This document shows, one piece after another, positions 57,566-64,000 of a DNA stretch of 64,000 nucleotides. The DNA lies in NCBI RefSeq assembly GCF_008831285.2, contig NC_045147.1:23832981-23896980 (forward strand), read 5' to 3'. Source of the stretch: Nymphaea colorata (taxonomy: Eukaryota; Streptophyta; Magnoliopsida; Nymphaeales; Nymphaeaceae). Made by a program: the position numbers and the translations under genes. The first letter of the stretch is position 1, and each line of letters starts with the position of its first letter. Below the pieces are notes generated by a model. It was not told the DNA's origin and did no database searches. It saw only the letters and a program-made list of their open reading frames with translations.

Positions 57566-57568
<3 letters not shown>
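57329..57568 (+). repeat. 3' LTR of element 2
   Basis: 240-bp direct repeat, identical by eye to the 5' LTR. The polyprotein stop lies in its first six bases. Confidence 0.95.

Positions 57569-57598
<30 letters not shown>
57569..57598. repeat. TA microsatellite flanking element 2
   Basis: A run of about 15 TA units directly after the 3' LTR. A shorter TA run precedes the 5' LTR, so the insertion split or expanded a TA tract. Confidence 0.9.
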
Positions 57599-57601
<3 letters not shown>

Positions 57602-58461
57602 TTGAAGAAAGTCAGGGAGATACGTCGCTTTATTCATTCAGTTATTTTTTTTATAGATATTAAATACGGTTCGGTTAAAGTACAGCAGTCAAAAGTGCAA
57701 TATCCGAGTAATGAAATGACGAGTGACCAAATCCTTAAGATAGCCTTAGGACTTATGGGTTTCGTTTCTTTGTTTGTTTGTTTTGTTTTTTTGCTGGAAG
57801 GAATTAAACAAATCCGTTACGGACATCTGATTAGCAGGAAAAAGAATAATTCGATGTAATGTGCACTACTAGATTAGATATGTAAATGGATCAATTCTTG
57901 TTGATAAAAACAAAAACTAATTTTGTTAGATCCAGTAAATAAATCTAGGTGTAGTCACTAGTCAAATCAAAATTCAGCATGCAATTCCGTAACCAAATTT
58001 GTGCCTGATCTCAATACTCAATACACCTCAAACAGAATTCCTATTGAATTACATATGAATGTCCGATCTCATGCTAATCAGATCTGAATTAGGTCTAAAA
58101 CTTTGTTGTTGAAATCGACGTTCAAAATTGGAGCTTGATTACACAGAGTTCAGTCTGACCGAACTGAGTAGGCCGTTGAGTATGATACGAATCCCCACCA
58201 TTTTGTTCCTTTAAGCAAAAAAATTCACAAACCAAACTGGGACACAATTTTAGCCTCCTTTTCCCCTTTTCTTTTTCCAAATATCATGAGAAAGAAACAA
58301 GAAACAAGATGAATATTTACAAACTACAGAGGTGGCCTCTCCAACAAGAAGTTGTGACAAAACCAGATGTACACAAATAGCCAGGTAAAAAAACCAGTAA
58401 AAAGCAGAGGAGATAGGCCTACAAGATCTACAGAACCAAGCCAAGCGCCTGCAGCATCAAA
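57599..58461. other. Intergenic with one speculative small ORF
   Basis: Right flank of element 2 and 3' flank of the acidic-protein gene. It holds the 47-codon ORF at 57716-57859, listed separately, and otherwise AT-rich sequence without recognised features. Confidence 0.55.
57716..57859 (+). CDS. Speculative 47-aa ORF with one membrane helix
   Basis: ATG-started ORF beginning MTSDQILKIALG, with a hydrophobic stretch of about 20 residues and a basic tail (ISRKKNNSM). It reads like a single-pass membrane micropeptide, but T-rich DNA produces such segments by chance, and no promoter or homology supports it. The reading frame is open upstream to 57485 without an ATG of its own. I do not recognise it. 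Confidence 0.15.
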   Translation: MTSDQILKIALGLMGFVSLFVCFVFLLEGIKQIRYGHLISRKKNNSM

Positions 58462-60636
58462 TTAATTTGGTGCTTCCATAGATTTCCTACTTTTTAGCAA
58501 AGTCCGGAGGACCCTTGATGGGGGGAAGTCAGGGTCGCCCCCTCTACTCTTTGCTTCATCAAACAAGCGTTGTCCTCTAAGAAGGGCCTCCTCGGCAGTA
58601 TCAAGCTGCTCTTTTGTAAAACCCACAACTTCTTCAATTGGTTCCTTGGTGACCTCACTGTCCAAGGCCTGAGATATGGGAAACCTGGTGTCTGCGAACT
58701 CAATCTCAGAAAGAGGCGACGGTTTCTGCTTTAATAGAGTATCCGGATGTTCGTCTTCATTCTCATCATGCTCCTGATTGCTCTCTGCTGCACCTTTGGG
58801 TGGAGATCCGTCCAGCCCAGCGCATACTGCTTCGTCCAGGACACGCCTATCAATGGTGTGAAGACTGCGCTTCTGCTGTAAGGACTGCCCGATGGGTGGG
58901 CTCGCTTCGGTGTGCTTCAAAGACGGAGAACGTAGAGGCGGGGTTGGTGCTATTGGCGTCTCTTCCACGCCTCCTACTAGAAACTCTTCCACTGTTCCGG
59001 GGTCCTTCGGTGGAGCTCTCCTCCATGCCTCCTCCTCTTCTTCTCCACTTTCTTCGCCTACTTCTTGGTCTTCCACAGATTCAGCCTGCAAATTCCACAA
59101 ACCCATGACCCTTTAATCACAAGTACGTTTGCACAGGGACGTCCCTCCGCATGAAACGGTTCAATTAAGACTCCAACTCCTGCGAGGACCCATCTTCTGC
59201 TCATTGGTTACTACCGTAAACAAACACGTAGCGTACGGATCCCTGCAGTTCTTCTGTAGATATGACTATATCATTATCAAATGTATTCCCATGAAGGAGT
59301 GAAAGATTCACTGCGGAAAACGTTGTTATTGGCGTCCCTGGGGGATCAAACTGTTCTTATGGGACCAAATGCTAATTGGACAGCAATGTCTAGATTCTAG
59401 CCACTTCTATACATTTGCAGAGTCAGATGGTTCGGCGACAGCACAATTGACTGGCTTTCCGTCCCAATACAGTTACATAAACGGATATAGGGACATATTT
59501 TTGTAGCTTTACATCCTATCACAATCTCTCCCTGAGCTCGACCTGCTTTCTGAGGACTGGTTGGGGAGAAGAATCAAGATACTTTTGAAAGGTTTCAAAT
59601 CTGAATATATTCCTTTTGTTATGTTCTCTCCAAGCAATGGCATAGAAGAAGACGATCTCATTGTTCTCCTTGGTGCATATAAAAAAAGTAATTATGCTTG
59701 AAATTAGTACCAATACATCCTTACAGTAAGAGTGCTGCTTGAAGAATTGACTGCGCAGACTGCACATCTGCTTTCACGGAAAGGTTTCGTTGGCATACCT
59801 CTGACTTGGCAGGCCTTGGCACGCGTCCACTTTCTTGTCCTGCTTCTTCTTTTTCCACGGACTGAGCCTGCAAAACAATGGTGTGTTAAAATGTGAACTC
59901 GACACATCTCTGTACTCATAAGTTGGTATATGTTTGACTGTACACACTCCATATGGTCGGATATTATGTGTACCTCTCTTCGAGGTTGATGAAACAAAAT
60001 AATGGCTAAGAAACTGAAGCAAGACCCTAAACCTGGAGCCTGTTTAAATCCATACTTCTGCATTATTTCAAGCAGATCAGACTTCAGACTGCTAGATGGG
60101 TTGATCTGGACGGGTTCAATTATAGCCTCTTATTTACAAATGAATGAACTGACATCTAAACCATACCATTTCAACAAAAAACTATTGAGTTTTTGCTTCA
60201 ATTACTTTTTACAGCCGCCCTCATATTTATGAGAGATCATACAAATGTTTAATGATTTGACATGTTAATTTTAACTGGGTAAATCAGATTGACGGTTCAT
60301 CCTCATGGCCTGAGAGATTACAGCAACTGTTTCTAAGTAGGTGCGAAGACGGAAGGAGGCAAAGGGGCCAAAAATGTTAGAATCGGAAACAGGACACGGC
60401 GAACATGTACCTGTTGCACCAGAAAGTTCAGAACGTGCACAGAAGCAGGATGAGAGTTACCACAACCGAAACAGAAGAAGGTGATTTTGGGGGATAGATA
60501 CCTCCGACGCCGGAAGGCCAGGCGTGGTCCTCCTGAGGTTCGGTCCGGCCGTCGCCCTCGCGAACTGTGAGAGACTACTACCAGCACAAGGAAGCCATGC
60601 CTTCATGGCTCCTGCCACCGCTTTGTATTGCATCAT
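58462..60636 (-). CDS. Acidic protein of unknown function (three exons)
   Basis: Predicted 275-aa protein. Exon 1 (60636-60502, 45 codons) begins MMQYKAVAGAMKAWLP and is rich in Ala, Ser and Arg like an organelle-targeting peptide. Exon 2 (59867-59799, 23 codons) and exon 3 (59085-58462, 207 codons plus stop) are joined in phase 0 by canonical GAG/GTAT donors and TGCAG or TTTGCAG acceptors. The middle is a Glu-rich, Pro-rich disordered stretch (GEESGEEEEEAW). The C-terminal 60 residues are more ordered (FTKEQLDTAEEALLRGQR, FPPSRVLRTLLKSRK). Exons 2 and 3 begin with related sequences. The start is uncertain, because the frame is open further upstream without a splice signal. I do not recognise the family. 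It is divergent from the TPR gene. Confidence 0.65.
59086..59798 (-). other. Second intron of the acidic-protein gene
   Basis: 713-bp GT-AG intron. The 82-codon minus ORF inside it (59519-59767) has no domain and is not supported. Confidence 0.6.
59868..60501 (-). other. First intron of the acidic-protein gene
   Basis: 634-bp GT-AG intron with a GTATCTATC donor and a TTTTGCAG acceptor. Nothing else is recognised. Confidence 0.6.
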
Positions 60637-61656
60637 TCTCCCTTCACTCTTTTTCCCTGCACAACTGAGTTCACAGCCAAGGTGCGTCGACATCTTTATA
60701 AGCAGTAAAGTAAACTGACCGAAAAAAACTCGTGTCCTTCTCAAACCATCCCACCCTGTTGTCAACGTGGCGATGCTAGAAGCTTCATGTAAAATCTTTG
60801 AATCGCAGAGAGCTGCGTTGTCATCTAACCCGACCCCAACTATCTGGAAAGCATCTTAGAAGAGAGCTTTGATTTCAAAAAGCTTATTCGGCAGCTATAT
60901 GCACCCTCTGTTTGGGACATTTTACTTGACGTTTGCACAGGGTCGCTTGGATTTGTAAAAAGATACCCCTTTACATTATGATTAACGCCTCAATTCCTTT
61001 AGCCTTAGTGTTTTTTTTTTCCTGCCCTCAAACCTATGTAAAATGCTCAAAATTTAACTATTTATTTAATTATACGGGTAGCAACATTTTGAGGCTACAA
61101 CAGATCACACGGTGCTATGTGCCAGTGGAACACTAACAATATGTTTTGGATGGATGGTAAGTATTTTAATTGGTGATTCATTGTGGTGTGGCTTTGATAA
61201 TGTGGCAAGTATTCAAACTAAAATTTATGGTTTAAGAATCTAAGAATTGTGGTATAGCTTTGTTAGTTTGGCAAGAAATTCATTCTAAAATTTATGGTTG
61301 AACAAACTAAGAATTCCAAGTCAGACCTACGATCCAAATCTGGAATCAACTGTTTACTATTTTACTTTGTCAGGAAGACCAATTTATGACTAAAATAAGA
61401 GGCTTCTGGTGCTAAATCCAAGAATTTCAAATTCTAATGATCTTTCTTATCTTTTCTCAGGTAATCAACTACCTTCCCAAAGCCACCTTCAGTCCCAAAC
61501 AGCAACAATACCAATTTACAAAATGTTCACCCGGGCCCGATAAATAGGCACGCTTGGAAGTTAGACCACACTCTCCTCTCTCAGCGCTTACTCCCCGTGG
61601 ATAAGTGATGAACTGTCGGGCCGTTTCAGGGCCATGAAGTCTCTGAGACGTCGAGC
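60637..61656. promoter_or_regulatory. Shared divergent upstream region
   Basis: About 1 kb between the acidic-protein gene (minus) and the TPR gene (plus), so it should hold both promoters. It contains a 66-bp tandem duplication (61181 to about 61315). No clear TATA box is visible next to either start. Confidence 0.45.
61181..61315. repeat. Tandem duplication, period 66 bp
   Basis: Copies begin TTGTGGTGTGGCTTTG (61181) and TTGTGGTATAGCTTTG (61247). Both contain TAAAATTTATGGTT and a CTAAGAA end. About 80 percent similar by eye. Confidence 0.65.
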
Positions 61657-63404
61657 ATGGCTGTGAACGTACAGCCTACGCTTTCAGTCTCTCCACCACT
61701 GACCTGCTGTTCCTCTACTTCTTCCTTATACTTCAAGGAGCATGTACCCACCATATCCTGCTCTTCAAGAAGTCTCTTGCGCAGCAAACCAGCAATCTAT
61801 GGCTTCGGTTACATGACGCTAGATCCCCTCAGAGCCCAACTGGCGCTGTTTCGACGCCGAGGGATATTTATATCTTCCGTTTCTTCGATTTGGGATGCGT
61901 TAACCGGCGGCGATAGGCCTGATCGAGAGGCGTTGTTTGCTGTTAGAAAAGGCATGTTGCTCTTTCGGCAGGTAGATTTGCAGTTTGGCATCTCTTCGTT
62001 TTGATTGGTCTTCGTAGGCGTTTTACAAGCTCCCTTCTCGTTGAAGTATACACGCATTCATACGGTTCCCTTATACAGTTCTATGGATTTTCTGTAGTCG
62101 TGGTTCCTATACGACCCCCTTTGCAGTTCGAACAATTCCTTGGTATTCCTTCACATAGCGTTAAATCTGAATTCCTTTCCCTAGAAAGAGTTTTAGACAC
62201 ATCTTAAGTCTCCCGAGAGGTTCTGCTGAAGAATCGAATTTTCCAATCTTTCTGTATTAGTTTATCATAGACGCCGCTTCAGGCCATTGCGTTGGTTCCT
62301 CCCAAGATACCGCCTTCTAGAAAATATTGGCTGTTGTAAATGGCAATATTTGGTTGGTCTCGACACTTTTTGATATGCTGTGGCAAACATTTGTGGTGCT
62401 GTTCAGTGAAAACCTTCTTAAATTCTAACCCAGTCTCGGTATGTTTGTGGTGAAGGGTGATGTTGAAGGATCGATGGCTGAATTTGACCGAGCAATCGAG
62501 CTGGACCCTCGGCAGAAAGCTTGTAAAATTTATGTTGACTTCTACATAATCGGCATTCTTTTGTTTCTTCTACTCACTGGACGATCTGCATTCGTTACTT
62601 GCTGGAGTTTCTCATAAACGTTTGGTTTATTGATGAACTTGCTCAGATCTTTGGCAGAGGGGATTGTCATTGTATTATCTTGATAGGTATTCTTTCAAGG
62701 TTCAATCTCGACACGTCTCTAGTTTTAGCCTTTTGTGGGCAGATTTTTCTGAAGTAAAGTGGCTGTTGCTGCAAAATGTAGGTTTAAAGAAGGGGCAGAG
62801 CAGTTTCGGCTAGACGTTGCAGAGAACCCAAATGACACAGAAGAGTCCATTTGGTGTTTTTTGTGTGAAGCTCAGGTATATGGAGTAGAAGAAGCACGAA
62901 GGCGCTTCCTGGAGGCAAGTTGGCAATGCTTCAGTACCTTAGTTTCTGCTTTTCATAATATCAAAATTTTTTTTTTTCATCATTTTCGTTTGCACTCGTC
63001 GAGTGTGGTCTCCTAATTTTTTTGTTTGTCACGAACTACTCTGATTTTGGATAGTATTGCAACATGCCATGATAAATCCGGGCAACGTTGTATTATACAA
63101 GCACACATTTGAAGACGCCCCAGAAATTCAGTATACCAAATGCATTAGGATTCATATAACGTATGTGACTCTAAAACCATGCATCATATGGTCCATGATA
63201 TGGTGACTCAGTTCAGTCATTGGTCCAGATTATTTTTAACAATAATAAGCAAGCTATGGCTGAGCGTTCATTGGGACTTAAAGGGATCTAATCTAGAATA
63301 GGTTAATCTATTGATTTTAATCTTAAATACAGGTTGGACGAGATCCACGTCCCGTCATGCGCGAGGCATATGCTCTTTTTAAGAATGGAGGGGACCCAAA
63401 CAAG
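61657..63404 (+). CDS. TPR-like protein, probably plastid-targeted (5' part, at least five exons)
   Basis: Exons 61657-61971, 62456-62522, 62647-62686, 62782-62914 and 63333-63404 join in a continuous frame of 209 codons. Exon 1 has a Ser/Thr-rich N-terminus like a plastid transit peptide and ends VRKGMLLFRQ. Exon 2 gives GDVEGSMAEFDRAIELDP. The 40-nt exon 3 gives YLWQRGLSLYYLD. Exon 4 gives EGAEQFRLDVAENPNDTEES and WCFLCEAQVYG. Exon 5 gives VGRDPRPVMREAY and ends NGGDPNK. These are degenerate tetratricopeptide repeats of a conserved plant protein family that I recall as longer. The fourth intron has a GC donor. The gene either continues past the window or ends in a short exon at 63805-63879. 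Its function is probably protein-protein interaction; partners are unknown. Confidence 0.8.
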
Positions 63405-64000
63405 GTACAAGCAGATCCTACATATTTATTTTGATGACTTGAAGTTGTCCTGCGGCCAGCATCAGTTTATGCTTTGTTAGCTCATTTTTAAGTTCTCTTC
63501 TATGTTTTACTTAGCTTCTTACTTATTTGTAAGTCTTCTTCTAAATTTTACTTAGCTTCTTTGCAACTTACTCTACAAAATACCACTAGATAGCCATGTT
63601 CTCGAAATTAAGTTAGCTTTTCTTAATTTTTTTGGATTGGTTTTCTTCAATTTAATATCAAGCTTCAATAGCATAAGAGGTGTCTAACTTACCTTTGTCC
63701 TGTTCCAAATAATTGTTGGCCAAGTAACAAGTTGTTCAACTAACACCTTATGCCTCTTTCACCACAACTCTCTTTCTGCTGATGGAACCCTGTGTCTTTC
63801 ACAGGTAGAGCTGCGAAGTGAAATGGTCCACCATCTGTTCGCTTGTATTTGTGTTGTAAAGACTTGCTCGAATTTGTAGGTTAAAAATCAACAAGCAGCA
63901 GCTTTTCTTCTCATATAGACTCATTGAATGGCAAGAGCAGATCTTCTTAGCCTGCTCATTTAGGCTACTTCAATAACACAAAATAAAGATGTTTGGTAAC
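63405..64000 (+). other. Downstream of TPR exon 5, possible short last exon
   Basis: An in-frame continuation is possible at 63805-63879, after a TTTCACAG acceptor. It would add 24 residues (VELRSEMVHHLF...) and a stop. This does not look like the usual TPR family continuation, so it may be a decoy. In that case the intron runs past the window end. Confidence 0.35.

Larger units (their letters stand above)
52239..57568 (+). mobile_element. Ty1/copia LTR retrotransposon, element 2
   Basis: Complete element of 5,330 bp with identical 240-bp LTRs, primer-binding site, long GC-rich leader, gag, protease, integrase, reverse transcriptase, RNase H and polypurine tract, in copia order. It is inserted in a TA microsatellite. 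ATATA flanks both sides (52234-52238 and 57569-57573) and is consistent with a 5-bp duplication, though the repeat makes this uninformative. Identical LTRs imply very recent insertion. The polyprotein has an in-frame TAG at 53472-53474 and a one-base frameshift near 54890, so this copy appears unable to make all its own proteins. It is a different lineage from element 1, judged by unrelated LTRs. Confidence 0.95.

Noticed and set aside
57485-57715. Upstream part of the ORF that continues into the small membrane ORF
   Set aside because: It begins at a non-ATG codon inside the element 2 LTR and reads through the TA microsatellite.
58494-59116. ORFs on both strands overlapping exon 3 of the acidic-protein gene
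   Set aside because: Shadows of the spliced frame. The exon 3 frame is the one that joins exons 1 and 2.

Overview
The window is nuclear DNA of a flowering plant; I cannot name the species. The evidence is GT-AG introns (plus one GC-AG), plant-type pectin methylesterase (PME) precursors, a plastid-type TPR protein gene, Ty1/copia LTR retrotransposons primed by initiator tRNA-Met, MITE-like repeats, and GC-rich exons set in AT-rich spacers.

About 0.8-47.9 kb is a tandem cluster of PME genes. Six look intact, each with two exons split by a phase-1 intron at the same codon. PME1 (770-2970), PME2 (18593-21004) and PME3 (24373-26710) are on the minus strand. PME4 (35567-38150), PME5 (40280-42534) and PME6 (46024-47880) are on the plus strand. 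PME1-4 have a cleavable-looking signal peptide, an inhibitor-like PMEI pro-domain and a catalytic pectinesterase domain. PME5-6 are a second lineage with a basic N-terminus, a signal-anchor helix and two RRL(L/M) processing motifs, most like the pollen-type AtPME21/28 group. At least three broken PME copies lie at 6.0-12.1 kb on the minus strand.

Two nearly complete Ty1/copia elements are present. Element 1 (12380-17369) sits between the PME pseudogenes and PME2. Its LTRs are almost identical, but its polyprotein is broken by two frameshifts. Element 2 (52239-57568) sits in a TA microsatellite. Its 240-bp LTRs are identical, with one in-frame stop and one frameshift.

The right end holds ordinary single genes. 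There is a two-exon gene for a small plant protein of unknown function (49835-50477, minus). There is a three-exon gene for an unknown acidic protein (58462-60636, minus). Divergent from it is a multi-exon TPR-like gene with a probable plastid transit peptide (61657 to at least 63404, plus). I assembled these three from splice sites and reading-frame continuity.

The PMEs remove methyl esters from cell-wall homogalacturonan. The pro-domain and basic cleavage motifs are thought to hold the enzyme inactive until it is processed in the secretory pathway. No wholly new system is evident. The items most worth a second look are the two-lineage PME cluster with its processing-motif differences, the pseudogene patch, the young but broken retroelements, the duplicated exon in the acidic-protein gene and the GC-AG intron.
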